Shown here: one piece after another, positions 30,990 to 42,592 of the stretch
Numbering within the stretch: the first letter of the stretch is position 1
Layout: each line of letters begins with the position of its first letter
From: Undaria pinnatifida
Taxonomy: Eukaryota; Sar; Phaeophyceae; Laminariales; Alariaceae
Length of the DNA: 64,000 bases
Assembly: GCA_012845835.1 (NCBI GenBank)
Contig: JABAKD010000024.1
Coordinates: 7,467,103 to 7,531,102 of the forward strand
Reading direction: 5' to 3'
Translations under genes and position numbers: made by a program
The notes under the pieces: model-generated
The model's input: the letters and a program-made list of their open reading frames with translations, nothing else
Databases searched by the model: none
What the model was told of the DNA's origin: nothing

Positions 30990-32497
30990 AGTTGCGGCAG
31001 GGGGTGGATGGCTAGCTTCCCCGTCTGAAAAAACGTTTAAAGATGGGGCTTCCAGCATATATACGGAGGCGTTTCTATTTGGAGATGTTGTTAAATCTTC
31101 AAGAACTAACTGCTATTATTCCAACAACCTTGTACAGACTTGCAGACCGCACCCGCCCCTGTTCTTGTTTAAGTGATGATTGTGTACGTAAGTAGGTAAC
31201 GGGGTTTGGAATAAGCTTGCGGCGTGGTTACGCCCCCCTCGTTATCAAATGTTACATGGAACACATTTACGTTGTCATTGCCCTCTTTCCTTTTCTGCAA
31301 TATATCACCTCTACTTCTTTCGTCGACCGCCACGACAAAAAACTCAAGCTTGTAGATGTAAAGGACAGGCATGGTGACTGAACAAGTCGGCGTGCGAGAT
31401 GTTAAGAAATAAGTATCGTCAGCCTATGGCCATTATCAATGTTCAGTAGCGAAACAAGCTCCCCGTTAACACTTGCTGCAGCGCCACAGCAGTAGCAGGT
31501 AGCCTACAGAGTTTTTACAAATCAGTGTGACATTGCCATCGTGTTCTCGTAGTCAATGCATATCGTACGTAGCACCGGGCGAAACCTGCCGGATTGCAAG
31601 TACGAGGTTACGCCGCACGAAAATCAGCAGCGGTGATATTGATGTTGTTTACTGCAGGAATCGCTGTTCCTGTAATCGTGGTTTTATGTTCTAGGGTGAG
31701 GGCTCTGCGAAAGTCGTATCTTAGGAGTATTCGAGAACTAACAAGGAAAGTTCTTGACAGGTACCAAATCTGTCTGTAGGCTTCTCGAGCACAATCAGTA
31801 ATCGAGACCTCGTACACGTAGGGTTCTAGAACTATTAATAGAAACTCGGTAGAAGTCGACGAAACAAGGTGCAGCTCCCTCTCTCTCCTGCTCCCACTTG
31901 TGTCATCCAGCATCTCAATTTATCACAGTTCGTCGTCCTAAGTTTGTCTTGCCCACAAGCGGCACCTTCTTTTCAAGCGTCACCAACTCTTCACATCCTC
32001 GACACAGCGTGTCTGCTCGGTCGGTCTAACGGCCACCTGCACCAGCCTTTGCAGCCTACTGCGGAGTACCATCTGGTGATCTTCAGAGGGAAAAATTGAC
32101 GACAAAAATTGACGATTACGGCATCGGCCACCGCTGGCTGGGGGTGATAAAATTGGTGTCCGAACGACAATAGTGCAGAGATAGATCCGTACGGGATGCG
32201 CGCAGCATGATCTTGCTCGTACTGCTGCGAGCTCAAGCTACAGGTAGACGCTTGAAAATATCGCAACTATTGATTTTTTGGTCGCAATACACGGGCCTCA
32301 AAAGGGTTAACACGAGCTAGGAACATTGGCATTGCCTCTATCCAGTTTAGAGCCATGTCCCGCGGTAGGACCTTCACCTTTTGGGCCAAACGCTTGTCAT
32401 CTCTCTTATCGGTTGAGCTCCTCAAATGTGTACAGTAACCATCGGTTATACTACTATGAGCATGATCATTTCACGATACCGTTTGTTTTAGGGCTAG
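30990..32497. other. No feature recognised
   Basis: No recognisable gene, RNA or element. AT/GC-balanced unique sequence, short frames only. Confidence 0.4.
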
Positions 32498-33675
32498 TGT
32501 TAAGGTATTAGTGGGGTATTTGTCCGTTTGACCATGTTAAGATACGGCCTCGAAAGGCCTGTAGGTATCCGAATTTGAGATCATTTGAATGGGTTTCGTA
32601 TGATAAGGTTGGCGGTTTATATTCGGGGAAGTTAGGAATTAGATCGGAGGCACGCGCCTCCGATCTCAAAAGCTATCCCGGGCTCTGGTGGAAACGAATA
32701 AAGCTACATCTCTACGTACGAAGGAACGACATAGTACTTTTTCTGTGGTTGGTTTACCGCAGAGCCTTTCCTGCACCCCCCGCCACACCGGCGGCATGCG
32801 GCAGGTTCTAGAGCCTTTTCTGCCCACCCCGCCACCCCGGCGGCATGCGGCAGGTTTTTGATGGGTGACTATTGCCTTGCTGTAGGGTCTGCTTTTCTTT
32901 CTACTGCTTTTCTTCGCGTGTTCCTGGCTCCATAGCCAGACGGTTAGAGGTGTGGGAGTGGGGTTTGAGGAGCCGCATCTGCGACTCATGGTCTAGTTCG
33001 TAGAACCGGAGTTTCCCCGAATCTCCCATATTTCTGCATATGCGACTCATCAGGGTGGGCTAGTGTTAAGATACGGCCTCGAAAGGCCTGTAGGTATCCG
33101 AATTTGAGATCATTTGAATGGGTTTTGTATGATAAGGTTGGCGGTTTATATTCGGGGAAGTTAGGAATTAGATCGGAGGCACGCGCCTCCGATCTCAGAA
33201 GCTATCCCGGGCTCTGGTGGAAACGAATAAAGCTACATCTCTACGAAGGAACGAAAGTGAGTACTCTCCGAGGACCTGCTCAATTGGCAGACCTGCAGGG
33301 GGCACTCTGTGTCGCCCCCACCTTTAATTTCACGACCACGTGCAAAGGTTAACCAGTAGCTTACCCAAACTAAGCCTTATAACACTCTCCCCCCCTGAAA
33401 CGGCGGGATAGCAGGTCGGCCGGATATATACGGGCGGGGACATGTCAATTATCCAAGCCGTTTCATTTCCTGGGGATACCGGGGAGAGTATTTTTCAAGT
33501 TCGACATGGGGAAAGTCTGAAAAAGTTGATTATGGTGGATGTGGGATTTGAACCCACGACCCAAAACCCATGGTCTGTCGACGACGCCATTTGTTAAGGA
33601 ATTAGTGGGATACTAGTCCATTTGACCACATGCAAAAGGTTAACCAATAGCTTACCCAAACTAAGCCTTATAACA
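32498..33675 (-). mobile_element. TRIM-type LTR element C1, split by a nested element
   Basis: An 84-bp LTR (TGTTAAGG ... CCTTATAACA) occurs at 33592-33675 and, cut in two by another element, at 32498-32534 plus 33339-33384. The inside is only about 207 bp. Read on the minus strand, the LTR ends CTTAACA, two bases follow, then TGGCGTCGTCGACAG, a normal primer-binding-site position. At the far side GGGGGGGAGAG abuts TGTTATAAGG as a polypurine tract. The inside also carries a tRNA 3'-end-like stretch (GGGTTCAAATCCCAC, ATCCACCA). No coding capacity. Confidence 0.8.
32535..33333 (+). mobile_element. Nested TRIM-like element A, inserted in C1's LTR
   Basis: Near-identical 190-bp direct repeats at 32535-32729 and 33064-33254 start TGTTAAGATACGGCCTCG and enclose about 335 bp. 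GACCA flanks the insertion on both sides (32530-32534 and 33334-33338), and removing it restores a full C-type LTR. About 80 bp after the right repeat have no counterpart on the left, so the true end is uncertain. Each repeat has a perfect hairpin AGATCGGAGGC-ACGC-GCCTCCGATCT. Minus-strand open frames in it are not supported as genes. Confidence 0.72.
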
Positions 33676-33790
33676 CTTCCCCCCCCTGAAACGGCGGGAT
33701 AGCAGGTCGGCCGGACATACCGGCGGACCTGTCGATACATCCAAGCCGTTTCATTTTCTGGGTATACCGGGCAGAGTATTTATCGCATGA
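33676..33790 (-). mobile_element. TRIM C fragment
   Basis: Repeats the polypurine side and half of the inside of C1 (GAAACGGCGGGATAGCAGG, CCAAGCCGTTTCAT) and stops before the primer-site side. It suggests a tandem LTR-inside-LTR-inside arrangement that was truncated. Confidence 0.7.
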
Positions 33791-33811
33791 AATTGTTGGT
33801 CGTCCGGATTG

Positions 33812-34096
33812 GACGCGCGCTATGATAGAGGTGCACCAAGTTTTTTTTTCCAAAGTTTCCTCTCTTTCGTAGCTTAAGACGCGCCCTTCTTAACCCAAAG
33901 ACTGATTTGGAGGAAAACAAACCTGCTGTACGAGTATCGCGGATGAAAAATTCCATGGCCTAGGTGCCCGACGAGAACCATATAAAAGAAAATGGCCTAT
34001 TATTTATTTATTTCCCGACGTTTTTGGGTTAAGGAGTCCCGCCATTCAGAAACCATTTTTGCCAAAAAAAGGTATACCTCTATCGTAGCACGAGTC
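33812..34096 (+). mobile_element. MITE (ACGCGTGCTACG family)
   Basis: TIRs GACGCGCGCTATGATAGAGG and CTCTATCGTAGCACGAGTC, with GGATGAAAAATTCCATGGCC and CGACGTTTTTGGGTTAAGGA inside. Confidence 0.88.
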
Positions 34097-34462
34097 ATTG
34101 CGCCAGCAAAACCCTGGTCGAAGTCCATGATTCGGGTGAGATATTTAGCTAGCTCTTCATCATGTTGGGAGCTCAGAAATTTCTTAGAATCTGCGGCACC
34201 CCTGACGTGGGATGACTTTTGGCTTTTTGTTTATATCCTCGGACGGATGGATGGGCAAAATAAATCTCAAGCTCATCAACACACGCTTCTTCCACGTTTT
34301 TTTTCGCATGTCGTGCGCGTATCTATTTTACTCAGTAGTTGTATCCGCAATCCAGCGCTAGCTGGCGTATCCTTTTCGGATCCCGTGGTTACCGTGGTAG
34401 CGACAGCGCGAGGTGTCCCTGCTAGCGACCACCGTTATCCCATTTTGGAATTTTTCGGAGGA

Positions 34463-34790
34463 ACACGTGCTACGGTCGAGGTGCGCTGGCTCTTTTTTTA
34501 TTTGCCTTCTTCTGAGGGTGGTGGCTTGATAAAAACAATGGTTGGTATATAGACTTTATACCTCACCCGAACATTGATTTTTTAGAGGAAACCCGGAGGA
34601 AGTGCAACCCGAGATCTATGGACAAAACCAATATATGGCCTAGTGTACACACAAAAAAACAAACGCATTGCAAAAACAAGAATGACACTTCCGTCGTCTG
34701 TGTTCTAGGTTAAGGAGAGAGCTCCGTCAAATTCAGAAACGGTTTCGGCCAAAAAATGCTACCTCTCTCTCTCTGTCGCAGCACGCGTGG
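34463..34790 (+). mobile_element. MITE (ACGCGTGCTACG family), diverged
   Basis: ACACGTGCTACGGTCGAGGT at the left and CTGTCGCAGCACGCGT at the right. Inner blocks are changed and partly expanded (CTCTCTCTCTCT). Confidence 0.7.
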
Positions 34791-35211
34791 AGGTAAACAG
34801 TGTCCAAAGAAAACGACTTGAGCACAGTGTAGGGACACGGTTAGGGTAGGGGGATCACGTGTGTTTCGGGGCTTTTTTTTGCCCCTTTTTTTTTTCGCAG
34901 TGAGTGGTGGCTCCGGGTCACTCGCGCGAATGACCCCCTGTTCGTTTGCACGGTTCTAAGACTTCGCGCTCTTTTTAATCTTGAGGCATGGATGGATCCG
35001 CAAGGGAATGGTAAGGTAAGCTATCGAACGCTGAGCCAAAAAGATCACTGACTGAATGAAGTAGTAGTTTTGTCCGTGAGGGTACAGAGTCGCTCGTGCG
35101 AGTGGCTCAATTCCGGTAGCAAAAAACTGGGGCATGATACTACAATACTGTAGTCTTGGTCTCGGCCATATACCAAGCAACCCACTCTGCTGGGGTGGGG
35201 GGTGTATGTGT

Positions 35212-35593
35212 TACGGACATAGTGGCCCATGGGGTATTAGTCCGTTTGACCACTTGCGAAGGATTAACCGATTGCTTACCCAAACTAAGCCTTATAACAC
35301 TCTCCCCCCCTTAAACGGCGGGATAGTAGGTCGGCCGGACATACGGGTGGTTCCTGTCAATATCCAAGCGGTTTCATTTCCTGGGGATACCGCGGGGGAG
35401 AGTTTTTTTTTCAAGTTCGAAATGGGGAAAGTCTGAAAAAGTATATTATGGTGGATGGTGGGATTCGAACCCATGACCCAAAAAAACACATGTCCTGCCG
35501 ACGACGCCATTTGTTAAGGTATTAGTAGGGTATTAGTCCGTTTGACCACTTGCAAAAGGTTATCCAATAGCTTGCCCAAACTAAGCCTTATGA
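35212..35593 (-). mobile_element. TRIM-type LTR element C2
   Basis: LTRs at about 35212-35299 (decayed start) and 35512-35593 enclose about 212 bp laid out as in C1: on the minus strand primer site TGGCGTCGTCGGCAGG at 35494-35509, a tRNA-3'-end-like GGGTTCGAATCCCACC, and a GGGGGGGAGAG polypurine tract. Total about 380 bp. Confidence 0.8.
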
Positions 35594-36399
35594 AATATCA
35601 TGTCATGTGCCTATCTGAAGTGTAACGTACAGTAAGGGAATGCACGGCACGAGGACGCACGGCACGCACACAGCATGATGGTACATGTATACTAATACTA
35701 TGATACTGCTGCTGCTGTTGTTACACGCTACTGCTGCTCTCGCCTCTTCCTACAATTTGGTCCCAGCGATGACAGTCTCGGCGCCCCCGGTGCCCCCTTG
35801 CGTGAAAATCGTGTGAAAATATATATACACCGGGATGTCCAGAACTTGGAATGCGAGACTTGCACGAGTTTTCAGAGGGTCTGTTAAACTTCGAGAAGAG
35901 AGGCAGAACGCCTTCCCCGTGTTTCGATGCAAAATTTCAAAATTTGGCAAGTTTGGAAAACAATATGTCTTCGATATACTCGTTCGATAAATCAGAAAGT
36001 TTTTAGTCAGCAGTCTAGTGCTATAATACTGCTGCTGCTGTAGTTGGCAGATCGCGATCTAGTTCAAAAGATTTGGCAGGTAGCTGCGTACTACATAGAT
36101 AGATGGATAGTGATAGTGTGTGGGGGGGCAACTTCGTGAAGGGGGCAGGTCGGTGACTCCCATGCATGGGTGATATTCTGACGCCGATAGCCGATAGCTC
36201 AATCAAGCCGTCAGCATGTCAATACGTCAGTCAACCTCGGTCAACAGCAATAGGATTGCAAGTGGTTTTCGGGTTTTTCGCGCAACTGCTTCGTACTTCG
36301 TACCGGTATTTATTTACAGACGGTTTCACATTTTCAGGGCTTTTCAAAATAACAAATACTTCGTAAATAACTTCCAAGCGGGGCATTTTTTTTTTTTTG

Positions 36400-36540
36400 C
36401 TCGTCCTTTTTATTATTATTTTTTCTTCGCCCTTTTCCCTTCTCCTTCTCCCTGCCCTAGACGTAACCCAGACTTCATAAAGGTCACTAAGCAAGCTCTT
36501 CTGCTCCCTCCCCACCACGGTGCTTGCCGTCAGCTTTGTC
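36400..36540 (-). mobile_element. SINE body fragment
   Basis: GGTCACTAAGCAAGCTC and CCCTCCCCACCACGGT repeat the body of the SINE at 10530-10580. No tRNA-like head is present, so this is a truncated copy. Confidence 0.55.
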
Positions 36541-39500
36541 TCTAGAAGATTTCTGATATTTCTTCGTTCTCCGGACCGACTCTCATCGAAATTGTGCCAT
36601 GCGGGGTCTGTTGCTTGTTCTCAACGGTTTTGGTTGGTTGCAAGACTTCAGCGATATCGGTTGACGGCACTCTTGTGACCCTTGATTGACGTCTTGACGG
36701 ACAAACGTCAAGGAACTACGAGTTTAAAACTTTTATATTAAGTATTAAGAGACCTTGACGGGTCACACTATTGTGCTCCTTGACGGGGGGTCTACGCAAG
36801 CCGTCAACCCAATATTTTTGTTTTCGATTGTAGTTTGAGGCTGGTAACAAAAATCATACAATTGTGTACGTAAATATAATGGCCGTTTTGTCTTTATACT
36901 AATGACAAAACGTCTATTGTATTTCCGAACAAAAATATATTTCATAATCTACCGCCGTCGTAGTGGTGGTACCGCTTTAGTGCTGTATCCAATAGTGCAA
37001 CTACCTATTTTAGTGCGGTTGAAGTCGCTTGTAATTATTACATAAGATATTATTTTTACCTTTTTAATGCGGGTATTGTCTTATGTCAAAACACCGCACA
37101 ATAATGCGGGGGGCATCACTGATTGTGCATGGAAACTGGGAACTGTTCTTGCTTGGAGCCTCTCCACGCAACGTACTCGCGCAACATGAAACAATACCAT
37201 AAACCGTGAGGTAACTGCTGTTGGAGCTGCTTGCTGTCGTTGTGGTTGTGAGGCTACCAGAGCAAAGATCTTGCCGTACCTAGCTGCGACATCACGAAGT
37301 GGAGGGGTGCTCGTATTTGGTGGGGTCTGGCCAAGCCGAATCCTTACACTAGCTTCACACGCAGGCGAGCTCGTCATTGAGGTTCAATTCTAGGCCATAA
37401 AAGACAGGTGAGCAAAACATGTGCGTGTCGTTTCACTCCACACATCATGTGTGATTGATTTCCTGTTGACCCTGTTACTATAGCCGGCACTGAGGGGAGT
37501 CGCCGACTTACGTCCTTCACGAGGGCAACGTGCACACCCCGTAGCACGCGCGATCAAAGCATCACACGCGCAATGTCCATAGCTTACATTCGATTAAGTT
37601 CTCGATCTCACAGCTAATAACTGGTGTGAGAGGTGTGTATTTTGACGAACGAGTGCCTCGGCTGTCTTTCATTAACACAGCACAGCAGCCAAAAGCATAG
37701 CTGCAAACTGCCTGTTGTTGCCGCTGTAGCTGTCGCCTGGCATGCTCCCGTTCTAAGCGCTACTGGCTTGCTGTGAGGTTGCAGTACAGCAGTAGTGGTG
37801 TCTGCAGTCGTCGAAGCTAGCTGTGCTCAATCTACAATATCGACCAGGTACCTATGCTACGACATTGCGCCCAATGTGATGACCAAGTAGGATCCTCCGC
37901 GCTTTCGCGTACAAGTACAAGCTAAACCTCACCAACGCCCATCCATGTGCGTTTGATAGACGCACAACATATATCCACTCAGTGAGCTAGCAGCCAACAC
38001 TGAGCTACAGCAGCAGTAGTCAGCGCTGTGACTGCTAATTGAGTGTTTTCGGTTTACCCACACGACGTGTACAATGCCGGCTGCAGTCTGCTCCGGGGTC
38101 TCCGCGAGCTCATCGCCGCAAGAGCCAGGTCTGCTGCACCTGGTTCACAGGAAAAAACAAAATTATTTGGCGGTTCGCAGGGGCCCCACCCACCCCAAGG
38201 CCTGTTTCGGACCCACCCGTGTACGTATAGCGACCAACAAAACGTCGAGCGAGTGCAATCTTGTCAGTCAGGCGTCAGGGAAGAGCTTGCAGCAGTCTGT
38301 ACACGTGTCGCCACGCATGCCGCGCGCGTGTCGTGTTCCGCTGCAGGTCGGATACATCTCCTACGACCTACCTCTCAGCAGTCCGAATCGATGCTGTTGA
38401 TCGTCATTTTTTTTTTTCGTGACGTCAGATTTTCCTTATTATAGAAAAGTGCCTTGGGCTTTCGAAGATGTGTTTCGGGAGACGGCCGTGTGTGTATCGG
38501 TAGACCTGTGACCTGCGACGGACGGCGGCTTACACATTGTGACACGTGCTACACATCATACGGTAACATAGTTATTGTGGGTATACTTCGAATAAATGAG
38601 ATCCAGAGCACAGACACAGTGCACTGCTGGACGTGCGGAGGTGGCACTGTGGTGAGTCCTCGACCAAGCACGCGACACTTGAAGCACCCCTGTTTCTGCA
38701 ACGTACGTATACATTAGACTATGAAAATAAAAGTACACTCGAGCTGTGAGATCGAAGATTTTGTCAAAACTCATACGATATACCGTTTGTCGTAACTGCC
38801 GACTGTAGCTACTCTCAAGCACCACCCTCACTATTAATAGTGTATCCAAGCGTCTTCTGAAAGAAGAATCAGAGGCCTGATTTATTTGCCATGCATTGTG
38901 ACCACAGAGCTTGTACCTTGCTGGTACCTACCTCTCTGGGATAAAGAAATCGCACCGATATTGCTGTTGTTGTATGATATGTGCTGGGTATCGCTGGCTA
39001 GATGAAACGAAGCGCACACGCACACGCATCATGCAGGCTATTACGAGCACATACCAGTTGTACCCTTCGTGCGTTTATACTGGTGCTGTCTGTCGACATG
39101 ATCGGATTATTCTGCGATTCTATACTAAAACGTGCTTGGTAGACTGCTGCTCGTACGTCAGTCAGCAGTAGTAGTACTGCACACTGCACACCTGGTTCGC
39201 TGTACAGAGTAGTACAGCAGCAGCAACGCCAGTCACCGCTTACTTACTTACGTACCTGGTACGTAGAATCTCGAGCAAACGACACGTGGAATCTCGCACC
39301 CGGTTCGAAGTGACGTTTGTGTGAAACCGTTGTCAAGGTAAGAAAAAGTACGTACCCCGCCCTCATGAAGACGTGAAGACCTGGCACATCATGTGGTGAT
39401 CCAGGCGGGCGCTCAAAAAGATAACACGGAGCAAAAACGAAACTAATCTGGAGCATAATCGTGTGATTTCTGGGCGAAACGAGAAATTATGGAGTTTTTT

Positions 39501-39774
39501 TTTTTACTTTTTTTACTTGGTTTCAGTAATCCTCCCTGTCTGGCTCCTAAAACAATCAAGTGTCCACGGGTACATACTGCGCGTAACTTTTTATTTTTCA
39601 GTGCTCCCCGGAGTAATCTAACAGATGATCTGACAGTCTGTGATCTGTGGTGACCAACACGTCAACACTACTGCAGAAATGAGGATCCTACTCTATCAGA
39701 TCAAAATAGTTCGATCCCAAAAATGACGAAAACGGGGGGGGGGGGGGGAAGAAAATGACGGTGGGTGCAATTCT

Positions 39775-39975
39775 GAAGCGCACACGTTACGTAGGAGTGC
39801 CCTCCGTACATGAATAGTCTATAGATTCGATGTGAAACCATGTCATGGTTGAGGTGAAACCAGGTGATAGTAGATGTCGCGTTCACGTCAAGGCCGTCAT
39901 AGATGGGCGGTAATGTAAGTGACAGTGAGGGATCAGGCAGGACGCCCCCTCATCGTCACTGCTCTACCTGCCCAA
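39775..39975 (+). repeat. ~180-bp dispersed repeat, copy 1
   Basis: GGAGTGCCCTCCGTACATGA, ATAGTCTATAGATTCGATGT, GTGAAACCAGGTGATAGTAG and GGGATCAGGCAGGACGCC recur in order at 42412-42590. Confidence 0.85.
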
Positions 39976-40235
39976 CTCTGCTCTCTAGTTTGTCATGTAG
40001 CGTTCCTTTTAGAGAAATAATGTGAAAAGCCTTGTTTTAGGCAGCGAGCCTAAGGAGAGACGATTAAAGACACCGGAACCATGAGGAGAACGCTTCCCCA
40101 CACCGACAACCCTGCATCCCTCTGGGGGGACCACTTGACATATGGCGGCGTCGGCAGGATCGTCGACTTTGGGCATGTGTGACCCCCTCCGGCTCGTCTG
40201 GTGCTCTCATCTTCCCAAAAGGGCAAGATTTTTTG

Positions 40236-40733
40236 CCTTAGGCCATCTATTGTAAAAAACTGATTCTGAAAACCGAAAATGGAGGTTTCAGCACCTTCGC
40301 AGGCGTGTTTGACCCCGGGAACGGGAGAATCGGGCTCGCTCTTCTCAAAGTCCGACTAGCCTTTTTGCGAGACGCATCCAATGAGGTTTGCCGTTTCTTC
40401 AGGAGAGGAGTTTCAATTTTTGTGGACACAGCCGTAGTGTCCTCAAAATCGGTTTCGGATGGATGCTACTTATCCGAAAAATAGGCTATGTTACCGGATG
40501 AAACTGCAATATATATCTTAAACAGGTTTTGCAAAATATGTTTTTAATTTCAAACTGATAACCTGAAGAAACGGCAAACGTCGTTGGATACGTCTCGAAA
40601 AAAGGCTAGTCGGACTTTGAGAAGAGCGAACCCGATTCTCCCGTTTCCCGGGTCAAAGACACCTGCGAAGGTGCTGAACCTCCGTTTTCGGTTTTCAGAA
40701 TCAGTTTATTACAAGAGAATCTATGGCCTTACA
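40236..40733. repeat. Large inverted repeat, ~180-bp arms
   Basis: Left arm about 40236-40425 and right arm about 40540-40733 are reverse complements with perhaps 10% mismatch (AAACTGATTCTGAAAACCGA, CTCAAAGTCCGACTAGCC, TTTGCCGTTTCTTCAGG). The loop is about 115 bp. Transcription through it would give a long imperfect hairpin RNA; it may equally be a foldback MITE. Confidence 0.88.
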
Positions 40734-41510
40734 TGACATTTTTTTTGTTCCTGACGAACTCGGACGACGTTCCAAACATTGCGTCCATCCTGGGCGACTT
40801 GACGCCTAGCCCAGCCACTCCGGGTCTCCCTCCCCTGAAAGCAAGCACCTCCGGTGTCGAGCGGGAGCCCAATATCAAACCAGAAGCCTCTTCGCTGGAA
40901 TCAGCCAGCCCGATTTCTGATCCGAGGAACCTCCACGACCACCGCGCGGTCTTCCGTGAACGCCGTGCGGCCCCCCAAGCCCACCACGAGCAGCTGGTCC
41001 TCCAGCTTAAAGAAAGCGCTGAGCTGTAGAGATTCGGAGGATTCATGAATCGGGGACGGGACCCTATCTTCCCCGTGTGCGACGGAAATTCCCCCCTTTG
41101 ATGGGCCTCTATCCGCCTAGGACGGCGCTGTGGAGCTCGAACCAATCAGCGATTATTAGCCAACGGGATTGGGTTTTTCTCACCGTACAGGGTGGTGTCG
41201 ACCCGTGAAAGCTCGGTTTGCTTCCCCGGTTGATGGAAGTTTTAGAGATGTGGAACGACCTCTGGACCGGGGATGGGACCCTATATCCTCCCGAGGTGGA
41301 GCTGGTGGCCAATCAGAAAATCGACCAGTGGGGTTGGGTTTTTCACACCGTGCGGAGAGTATCAACCCGGATGACATCCGTGTTCGTCCCCAGGTTGTCG
41401 GAGTTGTAGATGTGTGGATGGGTTCCGATCCCGGCATGTGACCCTATCGTGCCCGGGTGACGCCTACTTTGTGTATGAATCCTGGCCAATGAGCGATCAG
41501 ACAAAAATGA
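40734..41510. repeat. Degenerate tandem repeat (~165-bp unit) after the inverted repeat
   Basis: GGGACGGGACCCTATCTTCC, GGGATGGGACCCTATATCC and GGCATGTGACCCTATCGTGC mark three units at about 41055, 41272 and 41434; ACCAATCAGCG/GCCAATCAG/GCCAATGAGCG and GGGTTTTTCACACCGT recur with them. A 98-codon open frame at 40733-41029 precedes this block; I see no family match and do not call it. Confidence 0.7.
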
Positions 41511-42059
41511 CATATTTTTATTTTTCGTCTATAAAAACTCGAAGATGAATTTCTCAACTGTCAACATTGTAAGCTCTGTAGTCGCGTACTGTTTGTACAA
41601 GAAGTGAGCGATGTACACAGCTTGCAACAAGCAGCAGCATTGCAATAGCATTCGAGGAGTTGAATGACGAAGGCAGCCATACCACCGTGTTTCGCGCCTG
41701 GAACAACGTCAGCACGTCTCTCCACGACCAGGCAACACACAGACAGTCGATCTGGGAGGCTCGGATCTAGATGATACTAGTATATCATGCATTGTATATT
41801 TCAGAAGCTGGCTCAGTGCGCGCCTCTCGGTGGCTACGAAGAGAACACGCAGCGGACATGGCAGTCACCTTACTGGCCCCAGACGCTTGATTGAGTTAAA
41901 ATATCACAAGAAGCGCGCTCGACACGTTTCTTCGCCAGACCAAAGGGTCAGTCGGCGTGTGCTCGGATTTATCCGATCGAAATCTGATGAATGAAGCTCG
42001 GAATCGGATTCGCTTAAGAAACGGTATTTATTAATAGTGGTACGTTTTTAATATTTTTA

Positions 42060-42235
42060 GTCTATATTGAACTCTTGGCATTACCTTACACAGTGTACGC
42101 GCAGACTATGATTATGTGTGGTAACTTGTTGTACTCTACCAAGTATTGAATCGAACAACTCGAAGTGCTGCCCTGCCCTACCCGAAGCATGGGTGCCGGC
42201 GAATGCCGGCACCCGTGCGGAGCCCTTGTGTTTTT
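42060..42235 (+). repeat. GC-rich hairpin element, copy 2
   Basis: Same order as copy 1 (CTCTTGGCATTACCTTA, TCGAAGTGCTGCCCTGCC). The hairpin at 42187-42218 reads GCATGGGTGCCGGC, loop GAAT, GCCGGCACCCGTGC. One C-G pair has become T-A on both arms and one pair is now a G-T wobble, so pairing is kept. The loop is the reverse complement of that in copy 1. Confidence 0.85.
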
Positions 42236-42411
42236 ATTGCAATGGGGCAACTTAGCCTCATGATTACGAGGTGTGGGGGAATCTATAGCCTCAGTTTCTT
42301 TTGTTTCGAATTGCCGCGCATCTTCGATCTTCTTTCCAATTTTTGGATGTTTTGTGGACATTCTTTGATTGCCATGTGACCTTCATCTACGACTATTCAG
42401 GGTGGCTTAAT

Positions 42412-42592
42412 GTAATGGAGTGCCCTCCGTAGATAAATAGTCTATAGATTCGACGTGAAACCATGACAATGTCGTGTTTGGGGTGAAACTAGGTGACAGC
42501 AGATGCCACATTCACGTCGAGGCCATCATAGATGGGCGATAATATAAGTGACGGTTAGGGATCAGGCAGGACACCTGCTCATCGTCACCAGT
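42412..42592 (+). repeat. ~180-bp dispersed repeat, copy 2
   Basis: Copy of 39775-39975 at roughly 85% by eye, shortly after hairpin element copy 2. Confidence 0.85.

Larger units (their letters stand above)
35594..40230. other. Long stretch without a supported gene
   Basis: Contains the SINE fragment at 36400-36540 and a block at 37455-37630 (CTGTTGACCCTGTTACTATAG, GGGGAGTCGCCGAC, GATCTCACAGCT) related to 59240-59400. A GC-rich open stretch at 38040-38400 has frames on both strands but no family match. Nothing else is supported. Confidence 0.4.

Noticed and set aside
33538-33562. tRNA gene on the minus strand (also 35453-35476)
   Set aside because: Only a T-arm and CCA-like end are present, with no pairing 5' acceptor strand or plausible anticodon arm. 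Both lie at the same place inside TRIM elements.
37081-37377. Minus-strand 98-codon frame
   Set aside because: No domain, no splice context and no repeat relation; consistent with a chance frame.
38039-38444. Three overlapping frames in a GC-rich block
   Set aside because: All three frames are open at once and none begins with ATG or shows a known motif; GC content alone explains them.
40733-41029. 98-codon frame DVPNIASILGDLTPSPATPG
   Set aside because: Lies between a large inverted repeat and a tandem repeat, is matched by an equally long frame on the other strand, and has no recognisable family.
41528-41605. TATAAAA followed by a 20-codon ATG frame
   Set aside because: The ATG is only about 8 bases after the TATA-like site, and the product is too short to judge.
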